Assembly (NCBI RefSeq): GCF_000733855.1 | Contig: NZ_JPOJ01000001.1 | Coordinates: 2,108,001 to 2,172,000 of the forward strand | Source: Methylomicrobium agile | GTDB taxonomy: Bacteria; Pseudomonadota; Gammaproteobacteria; Methylococcales; Methylomonadaceae | DNA length: 64,000 nt | Direction: 5' to 3' | Shown: positions 1 through 9,922 of the stretch, piece by piece | Layout of the letters: the number at the start of each line of letters is the position of its first letter | How positions within the stretch are numbered: the first letter of the stretch is position 1 | Made by a program: the position numbers and the translations under genes | Notes under the pieces: generated by a model | Told to the model about the DNA's origin: nothing | Seen by the model: the letters and a program-made list of their open reading frames with translations, nothing else | Databases searched by the model: none

Positions 1-2
1 AC

Positions 3-2177
3 ATCATCATTATCGACGAAGCACATAACGTTGCGGAACGAAGTGCCAATTCCCAGCGCGCCAAACTGGCCAAGCTGTTGGCTACTCGTTCTGACACGCT
101 GATTATGCTGTCCGCCACGCCGCATGACGGCAAGGCGACCAGTTTCGCCAGCCTGATGAACATGCTCGATTCCACCGCTATTGCCAATCCCCGCGATTAT
201 TCGCAGGAAGATTTCCGGGATAAAGGCTTGGTCATCCGCCGTTTTAAAAAAGATGTGCGCGAACAACTAAAACAAAATTTCCCGGAACGCGAAATCGATA
301 CCGTTCGCACTCCAGCGAGCGTTGTCGAAGAAGCCGTCTACGACCAACTGATCACTGCCAAATTTCATACTTTGGACGGGCCAGGAGCCGGTCAACTATT
401 TCGAACCGTTTTAGAAAAGGCATTGTTTTCGAGTCCCGCAGCCTGTTTGTCGACGATCGAAAACCGTCTGAAGCGGCTAAAAGGAAGAAGCGAAAACGAC
501 GATATAAGGGCTGACATCAGCACGCTGGAGGGTTTACGCTCAGCCATTCAAGCCATAACATCCGATCGATTCAGCAAATATCAATGTTTGGTGGAGCTTC
601 TGCGCTCGGGCAGCTCAAAAAGTCTCGGTTGGAGCCCAAGGCATGCCGATGACCGCCTGGTCATCTTTACGGAAAGTTTGATTACGCTCGACTTCTTGGA
701 AAAGCACTTGCCGGACGATCTCGGCTTGAAACCCCAACAAGTCGCTTCACTGCGCGGCGATATGAAGGATAGGGACCTGATGGAAGCCGTCGAACAATTC
801 AACAAACTCGACAGCCCGGTCCGTCTGCTGCTTTGTTCGGATGTGGCTTCCGAAGGCATCAACCTGCACCATCTGTCCCATCGCATGATCCATTTCGACA
901 TTCCCTGGTCGCTGATGGTGTTTCAGCAACGCAACGGTCGAATCGATCGCTATGGGCAGCAACGGCAGACGCAAATTCGTTATCTATTGACCGAGTCGGA
1001 AAATGCTCACGTCCGAGGCGACCTTCGCGTTTTGGAAGTCCTGATCGAAAAAGACAGCCAGGCGGGAAAGAACATCGGCGACCCTTCCGAGTTCATGGGT
1101 AAATTCAACTCTGAGGAAGAAGAAGCTTTAACCGCTATCGTTATCGAGCAGGATAAAAAAGACGATGACGATATTTCCGACATTTTTGCCGATCTACTCG
1201 GCGATACCGAATCATCCGGCGATCTGTTGGCGCATTTCACCCCGGACAGCGCGCCCAGCACCGATTTTGTACAAGTCCTGAAACAAAGTCCCAGGCTATA
1301 CCCGCAGGACCTCGATTATGCCGACCAAGCCTTAAGATGGCTGCGCGACAGCGGCGTCGATCTGCAAGCCGATATCGAAGGCGACCTGCTGCGTATCACC
1401 GCGCCGAATGATTTGGTGCAGAGACTGCGCTATTTGCCCAGCGAAGTCCGGCCCGACAATGACCGCTTCCTGCTATCCAGCAATAAGCAGCGCATCTATG
1501 ACGAACTCAAGCGCTGCCGGGAAGAAGACAGCCCCTGGCCCGACATTCAATATCTCTGGGAACAGCATCCCGTGATGGAATGGCTGGCCGATCGGGCGCT
1601 GAATGCCTTTGGCCGACACACCGCGCCGATTCTGCGCTTGGGCAGTTTACAGGCGCGGCAGCACATGGTGTTGATCTACGGCGGTTTTCCGAATAAACGC
1701 GGCCACATCATGGTGCATGACTGGCTAGGCATCGAGTTTCAGGAGCAAACCGTCGTCGGCATTCACTCGCTTGAAGCCGTTCTTGATAAACTTCAAATCC
1801 AGCCCGGCAAATTGGCCAATCGTGGCGAAGCGGGAGATTCCTCGGTATTGCAAAAACTGCTTGCCTTGGCCATTCCTCCGGCAAAAAAATCATTGCAAGC
1901 CTTACGTCAAGAAAAACAGGAAAGCCTTAGTCAACGTCTCAAAAAGTTGTCGGATAACCTGTACGAACTGAAAAGCCGCCACGTCGAGCAGCTTGAAATC
2001 GATTTTAGCGGCAGCGATCAACCCGAAGCGATTAAAAAACACCGCCGTGAAGACCGTCTGTCGCATATCGAGCGCGTTTTTCAAGATCATCTTGCCTGGT
2101 TGGAAAATACGCAAACCACCGAAGAAGAGCCCTTTATTCAAGTCGCGGCGCTATTTACCGGTCAGGCCGCGCGGTAG
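3..2177 (+). CDS. SNF2/RapA-like helicase, 5' end outside window
   Basis: Partial gene: the frame is open from base 3, and its first visible residues are the Walker B/motif II string IIIIDEAHN, so the Walker A half lies upstream of the window. SF2 motifs follow in order: LSATPHDGK (motif III, near base 110), LLLCSDVASEGINL (motif V, near 830) and QRNGRIDRYGQ (motif VI, near 930). The QR.GRIDR.GQ form is typical of the SNF2/RapA group, the family of DrmD of class 1 DISARM. About 400 further residues form an acidic, coiled-coil-rich C-terminus that I do not recognise. It is presumably an ATP-driven DNA translocase. It lies upstream of a DNA methyltransferase and a YprA-type helicase on the same strand, which suggests a role as motor subunit of a multi-gene defence system. 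Family call is firm; the DrmD comparison is an inference from context. Confidence 0.85.
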   Translation: MIIIDEAHNVAERSANSQRAKLAKLLATRSDTLIMLSATPHDGKATSFASLMNMLDSTAIANPRDYSQEDFRDKGLVIRRFKKDVREQLKQNFPEREIDTVRTPASVVEEAVYDQLITAKFHTLDGPGAGQLFRTVLEKALFSSPAACLSTIENRLKRLKGRSENDDIRADISTLEGLRSAIQAITSDRFSKYQCLVELLRSGSSKSLGWSPRHADDRLVIFTESLITLDFLEKHLPDDLGLKPQQVASLRGDMKDRDLMEAVEQFNKLDSPVRLLLCSDVASEGINLHHLSHRMIHFDIPWSLMVFQQRNGRIDRYGQQRQTQIRYLLTESENAHVRGDLRVLEVLIEKDSQAGKNIGDPSEFMGKFNSEEEEALTAIVIEQDKKDDDDISDIFADLLGDTESSGDLLAHFTPDSAPSTDFVQVLKQSPRLYPQDLDYADQALRWLRDSGVDLQADIEGDLLRITAPNDLVQRLRYLPSEVRPDNDRFLLSSNKQRIYDELKRCREEDSPWPDIQYLWEQHPVMEWLADRALNAFGRHTAPILRLGSLQARQHMVLIYGGFPNKRGHIMVHDWLGIEFQEQTVVGIHSLEAVLDKLQIQPGKLANRGEAGDSSVLQKLLALAIPPAKKSLQALRQEKQESLSQRLKKLSDNLYELKSRHVEQLEIDFSGSDQPEAIKKHRREDRLSHIERVFQDHLAWLENTQTTEEEPFIQVAALFTGQAAR

Positions 2178-2205
2178 AATCTCATCTTTCATTAGGAGTC
2201 AGATC

Positions 2206-2397
2206 ATGCAACCCCAAGCCCGTGAACGCGACCTCATGGCGCCCGAGACCGAACCGACCGATGCGGAACTGCATCTGGTCATGAGCGAAGCGCTTAATTT
2301 AGCGATGGAACGTAAAAAAATGTCCGACGCCATGATGCGGCAACGCCTTTTAGACGAAGTTGCCCAAGTACGGGCCCGTCATCAAGCATCAAAATGA
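2206..2397 (+). CDS. 63-aa protein preceding the zeta-like kinase, possible antitoxin
   Basis: Small gene with a good ribosome site (AGGAG at 2194-2198) eight bases before the ATG. The product is charged and predicted helical, with many Glu, Arg and Met residues. It ends in an ATGA overlap with the zeta-like kinase gene at 2394, so the two are translationally coupled. Position and size fit an antitoxin for that kinase. I do not recognise a named family, so the antitoxin role is inferred only from the arrangement. Confidence 0.6.
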   Translation: MQPQARERDLMAPETEPTDAELHLVMSEALNLAMERKKMSDAMMRQRLLDEVAQVRARHQASK

Positions 2398-3005
2398 CCG
2401 AAGCCGATTTGCAAAAACCGAGGCTGTTAGTCGTCGCCGGTCCCAATGGTTCGGGGAAAACCACAGTGACCGAGCGCGGTCTTGCCCACGAATGGTTTGC
2501 CGGCTGTGAGTATATCAACCCTGATTTTATCGCTCGCGATGAATTCGGCGACTGGAATTCGCCGGATGCGATTCTAAAAGCAGCAAAGCTGGCGGCAGAT
2601 CGACGGGAAAGTTGTTTATACGATCACCGCAGCCTGGCATTTGAAACCGTGTTTTCCGCGCCGGACAAAGTGGATTTTCTACTGCGCGCGCATCAACAAG
2701 GCTATTTTATTCGAGTATTTTTCGTCGCCACCGCCGACCCTGCGATCAATGCCGCCCGCGTCGCACGCCGCGTCATGCAGGGCGGACACGATGTTCCCAT
2801 CCCCAAAATCATCAACCGTTACTTTCGGTCGATCGCCCAATGCGCGCTGATTGCGCCTTGGGTCGATCGGCTTTACCTCTACGACAACTCGGTAGATGGT
2901 GCGGAAGCCGCGCTAATCTTGCGTGCCAGTAACGGCAAAATTATGAAAACCTACCAGACGGCACCCGCTTGGGTGGAGCCTATCATCGAATCTTTGGAAA
3001 AATAA
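2394..3005 (+). CDS. Zeta-toxin-like P-loop kinase
   Basis: 203 aa. A Walker A motif AGPNGSGKTT lies at residues ~15-24. The zeta/COG4185 signature follows: YINPD near residue 41, SLAFETVF near 80, an Arg-rich RVARRVMQGGHDVP lid segment near 120-133, and I.NRYFRS. Zeta toxins phosphorylate UDP-N-acetylglucosamine; the shorter COG4185 proteins of this kind are commonly called predicted ABC-type ATPases and their substrate is not settled. The gene overlaps the 63-aa gene by four bases and is followed three bases later by the methyltransferase gene, so it appears to belong to the same transcript as the defence genes. It could be a toxin used as an abortive arm, or an addiction module riding in the operon. 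Confidence 0.8.
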   Translation: MTEADLQKPRLLVVAGPNGSGKTTVTERGLAHEWFAGCEYINPDFIARDEFGDWNSPDAILKAAKLAADRRESCLYDHRSLAFETVFSAPDKVDFLLRAHQQGYFIRVFFVATADPAINAARVARRVMQGGHDVPIPKIINRYFRSIAQCALIAPWVDRLYLYDNSVDGAEAALILRASNGKIMKTYQTAPAWVEPIIESLEK

Positions 3006-3008
3006 AGC

Positions 3009-6000
3009 GTGAACTGGATCGGTATCACCAACGAAAACGAGTTCTACAGCCAGCACTATCTGTCGGAAATCTTTACCGGCGACGTGCGCGGCGTGCTGGA
3101 AGCCTGGGGCAATCAGGAAACCGAAGCCCGCGAAACCGCCCGCGAACAAAACCTTAAGGAACCCGGCTACCGCGCACCTTACAATCGCCTGAATGCGTTT
3201 TGGCGCGAAGCGCTGAATCAACTGGATAGTATTCAACGCCCACAGCCGCCGACTGAGCGACTCGCCAAAGGGCGTGCTTTGATTCGGCAACTGCTGAACA
3301 TCTTCGATTTACCTTTTCAGGCTACACGACAACCTCTCAGCGGCAATGACGACCTGGAATTGCCCTTGCTCGGCGAATTGCGCGCGCCGCAGGGCGAGCC
3401 CTTATTATGGGTGCTCGAAGCGCAATCGCTCGACGAAGGCGACGAATTCGACGCCGATCCCTTGAGCCTCAGCATCCATCCGGCGCAACTGACCAGCCTG
3501 AGCGCTATTCCGGTCGCCAAAACCTTGGCAGGCTCCGACGCGCCGGACTGGCAAAAGCTATTGTCCACCGCCGTGTTTACCCAAACCCGGCCGCCGCGCT
3601 GGGTGCTGCTGGTCAGCCCGTTTCAATGGCTGCTCCTGGATCGCGCCAAGTTTGCCCAACACCGCCTGTTGCGCTTCGACTGGAAAGAACTGTTCACTCG
3701 CCGCGAAACCGATACTCTGAAAGCTGTATCGGTGCTGTTGCATAAAGAATCGCTGCTCGATGCCCAAGGCCAAAGCCTGCTCGATACGCTGGACGAAAAC
3801 GCGCACAAGCATGCCTATGGCGTTTCGGAAGATCTTAAATATGCGTTGCGCGAATGTATCGAATTGCTCGGCAACGAAGCCGCGCAGCAATTGATCGAAC
3901 AGGCCCGTGCCGATAAAAAAGGCATTTTCACCGGCAAGGACGCGCTCGATCGTGAAGAACTAACACGACAATGCCTGCGCTACATGTACCGGCTACTGTT
4001 TTTGTTTTATATCGAAGCCCGCCCGGATTTGGGCTATGCGCCGACCGATTCCGATGTTTACCTGAAAGGCTATTCGCTCGAAGCCTTGCGTGATCTGGAA
4101 CTGATGCCGTTGACCAGCGAAGTGGAACGCAACGGCCATTATCTGCATCATTCGATCCAGATGCTGTTTCGTTTGGTCGGCGAAGGCACCGAGCATAAGC
4201 CTGAGCAAAACCTCTTCATGATCGGACAGCAAACCGGCCGCGACGCTTTCGAACTGGCGCCGCTCAAATCGCACTTGTTCGATCCGAACCGCACCGCGTT
4301 ACTCGATAAAGTCGTCTTTCCCAACCACATTCTGCAACGCGTCATTCAGTTGATGTCGCTGAGCCGCCCAGCCAAGGGCAAGCGTCGGCGCGGGCGGATT
4401 TCCTACGCCCAGCTCGGCATCAACCAATTGGGTGCGGTGTACGAGGCGCTGCTGTCCTATCGCGGCTTTTTCGCCCAGGACGATTTGTACGAAGTCAAAA
4501 AAGCCGATACCGATCCCGACGACCTCGATACCGGCTATTTCGTGACCCGCGAAGCCTTGGAAGATTACGCCGACAACGAACGGGTGTACGACCGCAACGA
4601 GCGCGGCGAAAAAGTTCTGCGCCTGCACAAAAAAGGCAGCTTCATTTACCGCCTGGCCGGCCGCGACCGGCAAAAGTCCGCCTCCTATTACACCCCGGAA
4701 GTGCTGACCCGCAGCCTGGTCAAATATGCGTTGAAAGAACTGTTCAAGGAACAATTCGAACCGCTTCCCGACGACCGCGCCCGCGCCGAAAAGCTGTTAA
4801 CCTTGAAAGTCTGCGAGCCGGCCATGGGCTCGGCGGCGTTCTTGAACGAAGCGATCAACCAACTGGCCGAAAAATACCTGGAGCTAATGCAATCGGCCTT
4901 GAACGAGCGCATCCCGCAGCATCAATACCGGGAAGAACTGCAAAAAGTCAAAATGTATCTGGCCGACAATTGCGTGTTCGGCATCGACCTGAATCCGGTC
5001 GCGGTGGAACTGGCCGAAGTATCGCTCTGGCTGAATGCCTTGTCCAAAGACCGTTTCGTGCCCTGGTTCGGGCTGCAACTCTATTGCGGCAATTCGTTGA
5101 TCGGCGCCCGCAGAGAAGTGTTCGCCAGCGACCGGCTCAACCGTAAATCGGGTGACGAAGACTGCTGGCTCAATCGAGCGCCTCAGGCCGTGCCGATGTC
5201 CGTCCCACGAAGATCCGGGCAAATCTGGCACTTTCTGTTGCCCGACAGCGGCATGGCGAACTACAGCGACAAGGAAGTCAAATCGCTCTATCCCGATCAA
5301 ATTAAAGCCATCAGCGCCTGGCGCAAAGGATTTATCAAGCCGTTCGATAAAACCGATTTGGAGCGGTTGGAAAAACTGAGCGCCAAGGTCGAGGAACTGT
5401 GGCATGAACATGCCCGGTCGCTGGCTGGGCTGCGCAAAAAAACGACCGATCCTTACCGGATTTACGGTTTCGAATTGAGCGGACAGCCCACTTCGCTGGG
5501 CTTTAAGGATCAGGTTTTGGCGCAGGAACTGGAAGCCAAGGGCTTGGAAAACGCCAGCGCTTATCGCCGCCTGAAGCTGGTGATGGATTACTGGTGCGCG
5601 CTGTGGTTTTGGCCGATCCACGACGCCTTCGATTTACCCAGCCGCGAAGAATGGCTGTTCGACCTGGAAACGCTGTTATTGGGCGATACCGTGCCGGTGG
5701 GGCCGAGCGGCGAACAAATGGAATTGTTCACTGAAGCCCAACCGCGTCAGGAAGCGGTGCCTTTCGTGAATCGCTTTGGCGTGGTCAATCTCAATAAACT
5801 GTTCAATGCCTCGCCAAGGCTCAAACGCGCCGACGAAATTGCGGGGCAACGCCGGTTTTTCCATTGGCACCTCGCCTTTGCCGACATCTTCGCCGGAACA
5901 GTAGCAACGGCCTCCGGCCGTTCATCACCCAACGCCACACCCCTAAACCTGGGCTACTACAGCCCCAAAGACCCTGTGGCCGTATACGCCGGCAACCTGC

Positions 6001-6563
6001 CCCACTGGCGGCAAGAAGGCGTGACTTATTTCGTGACCTTCCGCACCGCCGACTCGCTCCCGCAAACCTTGCTCGATCGGTGGCGAGCGGAACGGGATGC
6101 CTGGCTGTCGGCACACCCCAAACCCCATAGCGACGACGAGAAGCGCGAATACCATGAGCGCTTTACCGAGCGTTTGCACCAATGCCTGGATAACGGTTAT
6201 GGCGCCTGCCTGCTGGCGGAGCCGCAGTACAAGCAATTGGTCGAAAATGCCTTGCGTCATTTCGACGGCGAGCGTTATAGCCTGGACGAATTCGTGGTCA
6301 TGCCGAATCATGTGCATGTGCTGGTCGCGCCGCTCGGAAAACATCAACTGTCCGAAATAACCCAGTCGTGGAAATCCTTTACCGCGCACGAAATCAACAA
6401 GCGGGCCGGAAAAACGGGAACGTTTTGGCAAAAGGAATCGTTTGATCATATCGTGCGCAATCCCGAGCAAATGGAACGGATTCGCCAGTATATTCGGGAT
6501 AATCCGAAGGTTTTGCGGGGAGTGAGCGGGGGGATGAGCGGCGGGACGCCGCTGCTACGGTAG
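3009..6563 (+). pseudogene. N-terminal part of a large DNA methyltransferase, fused in frame to an inserted RAYT transposase
   Basis: Residues ~1-962 are the N-terminal two thirds of an Eco57I/PglX-like N6-adenine DNA methyltransferase: an unrecognised ~580-residue N-terminal region, then the SAM-binding motif I CEPAMGSAAF (residues ~603-612) and FGIDLNPVAVELAE (~657-670). After AFADIFA (about base 5896) the reading frame runs straight into a RAYT transposase (VTYFVTFR, then MPNHVHVLV) and stops at 6563. The catalytic NPPW motif is found only beyond the insertion, at 6617-6628, in another frame. The encoded polypeptide therefore lacks the catalytic motif IV, and the methyltransferase is probably inactive unless the two halves assemble. 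The intact gene would encode about 1650 aa. It starts three bases after the zeta-like gene. The start codon chosen is GTG at 3009. Confidence 0.85.
5901..5923 (+). repeat. REP palindrome left of the RAYT
   Basis: Begins GTAGCAACGGCC, with the stem ACGGCC/GGCCGT around TCC. The 5' GTAG tetranucleotide next to a GC-rich hairpin is the known hallmark of REPs recognised by RAYTs. Confidence 0.75.
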
Positions 6564-6582
6564 CCGCGGCGTCTCGCCGTTC
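6536..6582. repeat. Inverted REP pair right of the RAYT
   Basis: Two REP units facing away from each other: 6536-6558 on the - strand (GTAGCAGCGGCGTCCCGCCG) and 6560-6582 on the + strand (GTAGCCGCGGCGTCTCGCCG). Each starts with GTAG and forms a CGGCG/CGCCG hairpin with a short loop. The pair forms a BIME-like unit and contains the stop codon of the RAYT frame. Confidence 0.75.
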
Positions 6583-6628
6583 ACGCCATCACGGTGGTTT
6601 TGATCTGATTCTGGGAAACCCGCCCTGG

Positions 6629-8701
6629 TTGAAAGTGGAATGGAATAGCGGCGCGGTGCTGGGCGACTTCGAGCCGCGCTTCGTGCTGAAAAATCACAGC
6701 GCCAAGCAGTTGGCGGATTTGCGTGAAGAAACCTTTCACCGGATACCCGAACTGGAAGCGGCCTGGCGTTCGGAATTCGAGGAATCGGAAGGGACGCAGA
6801 ATTTTCTCAACGCGGTCTGCAATTACCCGGAATTGAAGGGCATGCAGACCAATTTGTACAAGTGCTTTTTGCCGAGAGCCTGGGCAAATGGCTCAGCTAA
6901 AGGAGTAAGCGGGTTTGTTCACCCAGAAGGTGTTTATGATGATCCAAATGGAGGCCAATTTCGGAGTGAAATTTACCAGAGATTGCGGCTGCATGCCCAA
7001 TATCAAAATGAATTTACCCTTTTCGTCGGAACAAACGATCATGGTCGGCTAAGGTTCGGGACTCATATTTATTTAGCTAAGGCCGATCCTAAAGTTAAGT
7101 TTTTAAGCATTAACAATTTATTTACACCTAAAACTCTTGATGCATGTTTTAATCATGATGGTACCGGGGAAATCCCCGGTATCAAGGAAGAAACCGAAGA
7201 CGCCGACGGTAAAGTAAAAACTCGCTGGAATACCCAAGGCCACCGCGACCGCATGATTTCCGTAGGCGAACATGAACTGGCTTTGTTTGCCAAACTTTAC
7301 GACGAAGCCGGAACCCCGGCGCTGGAAGCCCGCTTGCCCGCCTTGCACGCCCGGCAATTGCTCGCGGTACTGGAGAAGTTCGCCGCGCAACCCAAACGGC
7401 TGGGCGATTTGCAAGGCGGGTATGTTTCAACCGTCATGTTTGACGAAACCAATGCGCAAAAAGACGGCACGATAAAAAGGGAAACCCGTTTCCCAAAACA
7501 TGCCGGCGAATGGGTATTGTCCGGTCCGCATTTTTTTGTCGGTACGCCATTTTATAAAACCCCTCGCGCCGAATGCACTCAAAACAGCCATTACGATGTG
7601 CTGGATTTGGAAACTTTGCCGGATGACTATCTGCCGCGCACGAACTATGTGCCTGCCTGCTCGGTGGATGATTATCTTGCGCGGGTGCCGAAGGTGAGTT
7701 GGGTTGAAGAGGGGGAAGACGAGACGAGGCGGGTGACGGAGTATTATCGGTTTGTGAATCGCAGGATGTTCGGTGCATCGTCAGAACGATCACTGATAAC
7801 AACAATAATCCCCCCTTACGTTGCGCATATCAATACTTGTATTGGAACAACATTCAAGGACATAGTTAGCGCCATTACTCTCGGTACTGTATGTCAGTCT
7901 ATCATCTATGATTTTTACTTGAAATCAACAGGTAAGACCGATCTCTGGGAGTCGACGCTTCGTTTTTTTCCGATGATTTCAAGCAAATCGGCAGAATGTC
8001 GATTTTTGACGCTTCTTTGCTTAACCCATAGTTATGCCTCGCTATGGAAAAAGTTATGGAATCTAGAGTTTCTAAAACAACGCTGGTCCAGCAATCACCC
8101 CGCGCTATCGAATAGCGCCGGGGCGATCGTAGCAGCGCCGTCCCCGGCGCTCGACTCGCGGCAGGATGCCGCGGCTACTTTCTTTGCCAACCTCACGCCT
8201 GAATGGCAACGCCATTGCGCCTTACGCATCGATTATGCCCGCCGTCAGGCGCTGCTGGAAATCGACGTGCTGGTCGCGCAAGCCTTGGGCATGACACTGG
8301 AAGAGTTGCTGACCATCTACCGCGTCCAATTTCCGGTGATGCGTCAGTACGAAGCCGACACCTGGTACGACCAAAACGGCCGCATCGTCTTTACCCCCAG
8401 CAAAGGCCTGGTCGGCGTTGGTCTGCCGCGCAAAGTCCGCAAATCCGACCTCAACGAAGGCATCCGCTACGGCATCCAAAGCACAGACCGAAACGAGCAA
8501 GACATCGCTCTCGGCTGGGAAGACATTGCCGATATGAAATCCGGCCAAGTCACCAAAACTTTCCTGGACGACACGCTCCCCGGCGGCCCCACCGAACGCA
8601 CGATTACCTACGTCGCCCCCTTCTTCAAACCGAACCGGGAAGTGGATTATCGGATTGCCTGGGCGTTTTTTGAAAATCAAGTTCAGTCCGGGCCGAAATG
8701 A
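6629..8701 (+). pseudogene. C-terminal part of the interrupted DNA methyltransferase
   Basis: Homology begins at ~6593 with FDLILGNPPW, the catalytic NPPW (motif IV) of N6-adenine methyltransferases, and stays open to 8701 (about 700 aa). The first usable start, TTG at 6629, already lies past NPPW and has no obvious ribosome site. The frame differs from that of the N-terminal half, so readthrough of the RAYT stop could not restore the protein. Later segments such as LPRTNYVPACSVDDYL and RRMFGASSERSLI fit the target-recognition region of large Eco57I/PglX-like enzymes, and VGLPRKVRKSDLNEGIRYGI is near the C-terminus. A second, in-frame REP pair (8129-8178) adds a low-complexity stretch in the middle of this half. 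The absence of other stops suggests the disruption is recent. Confidence 0.82.
8129..8178. repeat. Inverted REP pair inside the methyltransferase C-terminal half
   Basis: 8129-8152 reads GTAGCAGCGCCGTCCCCGGC on the + strand; 8155-8178 reads GTAGCCGCGGCATCCTGCCG on the - strand. Both keep the 5' GTAG and a GC hairpin like the REPs beside the RAYT. The pair is translated in frame and adds residues rich in Ala, Pro and Ser. Confidence 0.7.
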
Positions 8702-8839
8702 GCTAGGTCCGGGATTGTTTGATGGCAGATGTCAACTTCAAAATAGTGGCATTTTTCAGAGATACGATAGAAGACAGTTAAAATGATGCAAAGCCTGCGG
8801 CTTTGAACACTAAAAAGAAACGATAAATTAGGTTTTTAT

Positions 8840-9922
8840 ATGATTAAACAGGTGCAGATCAGGCATTTTAAAGGCTTATCGGAGTTTGAGGTCAGCGCTT
8901 TGGCGAGGGTTACCTTGCTCGGCGGGCGCAACAATGTCGGCAAGACCAGTTTTCTGGAAGCGCTGTTTCTTTATTTCGATCGCCATAACGCGGATGCCTT
9001 GCTGCGCCAATATGCCTGGCGCAATGTTCCCTTCGTATCGCTCAATCCCGATGCGATGTGGGCGCCGATGTTTTCTAAATACGACATGGAGAAAGCTATC
9101 GAAATTGTGGTTAAGGATGAAAAAAAGCACACCGCTAACCTTAAACTGCAATTGAATCGCGATTACGTGAGCCGGGTTCGTTCCGGAATTCCTGCTTTGC
9201 ACGGCATGCCGGCAAAAATAGACACTCAAGCCAAGCCTACGCCGAGTTTATCGCTGGATGTTGTTTACCAACTGGATAAGCAATCGCCGCAGATTTCGCA
9301 CCACGTCATTGGCCAGCAAGGCATCAGTCTTGAGATCGAAAACATGTCAGTTAATTCGGAAAAGGCTGTTTTTCTTGCGGCGACCGGGAGAGTTGCCACG
9401 CAAGAGGATGCGGTTCGCTTCGGTCAATTGGATGTTGTCGGCAAATTGCAAGAAGTCGTGCATTTTTTGAAGGAAACCGTCGAACCCAGGCTGGTAGGTC
9501 TTTCCGCCGTTGCGGTCGGAGACCAAACCTTTATTCATGCCCAACTGGAAGGCTTGGAGCGAAAAATTCCGGTCGCCTTCATGGGCGACGGCATGGGGCG
9601 CTTGTTGTCGGTCATTCTGGTGATGATGACCACCAGAGACGGTTGCGTTTTTATCGACGAAATCGAGAATGGCATCCATTACTCGGCTTTGCCGAAAGTT
9701 TGGGCGGGCATCGTCAAGGCCGCCAAGCAATTCAATTGTCAGGTTTTCGCAACGACGCACAGCTATGAATGCTTGCAGGCTGCAGTTCAGGGCTTGCCGG
9801 AAGATTTACAAAATGAGTTTTGTTATGTGCGCTTGGAGCGCTTAGACGGACGCATTGAAGGCAAAACTTATTCGCATGGCGTATTAGGCGCGGCGCTTGA
9901 ACGCAATTGGGAGGTGCGTTGA
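8840..9922 (+). CDS. OLD/PARIS-like AAA (AAA_15) ATPase
   Basis: 360 aa. An SMC/ABC-like ATPase head: the N-terminus IKQVQIRHFKGLSEFEV leads into Walker A GGRNNVGKTSF (residues ~28-38). The C-terminal half has Walker B VFIDEIENGIHYSAL (~270-283) and the switch histidine segment FATTHSYE (~302). This is the AAA_15/AAA_21 family found as the ATPase subunit in PARIS (AriA) and in other two-gene OLD-like defence systems. Its stop codon overlaps the start of the TOPRIM gene, a tight pairing that supports a two-subunit sensor/effector complex. About 140 bases separate it from the methyltransferase gene, so it may have its own promoter. The exact system is not assigned. Confidence 0.85.
   Translation: MIKQVQIRHFKGLSEFEVSALARVTLLGGRNNVGKTSFLEALFLYFDRHNADALLRQYAWRNVPFVSLNPDAMWAPMFSKYDMEKAIEIVVKDEKKHTANLKLQLNRDYVSRVRSGIPALHGMPAKIDTQAKPTPSLSLDVVYQLDKQSPQISHHVIGQQGISLEIENMSVNSEKAVFLAATGRVATQEDAVRFGQLDVVGKLQEVVHFLKETVEPRLVGLSAVAVGDQTFIHAQLEGLERKIPVAFMGDGMGRLLSVILVMMTTRDGCVFIDEIENGIHYSALPKVWAGIVKAAKQFNCQVFATTHSYECLQAAVQGLPEDLQNEFCYVRLERLDGRIEGKTYSHGVLGAALERNWEVR

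Larger units (their letters stand above)
5897..6592 (+). mobile_element. REP-associated tyrosine transposase (RAYT, Y1/IS200-like) inserted in the methyltransferase gene
   Basis: The inserted segment encodes a TnpA-REP protein of ~200 aa: VTYFVTFRTADSLP at the start, the HUH motif in MPNHVHVLV (near base 6300), WKSFTAHEIN, GTFWQKESFDHIVRNP and the tyrosine-bearing RIRQYIRDNP near the end. This family cuts and joins single-stranded DNA at REP palindromes. Consistent with that, REP-like palindromes flank it: one at 5901-5923 and an inverted pair at 6536-6582. Methyltransferase homology resumes near 6593 with GGFDLILGNPPW. The transposase has no clear start of its own; a GTG near 5976 is possible, otherwise it would be made only as a fusion with the methyltransferase N-terminus. 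Confidence 0.88.

Noticed and set aside
4884-5621. Long antisense open frames opposite the methyltransferase and other GC-rich genes
   Set aside because: Shadows of real genes; compositionally biased and with no domain signature.
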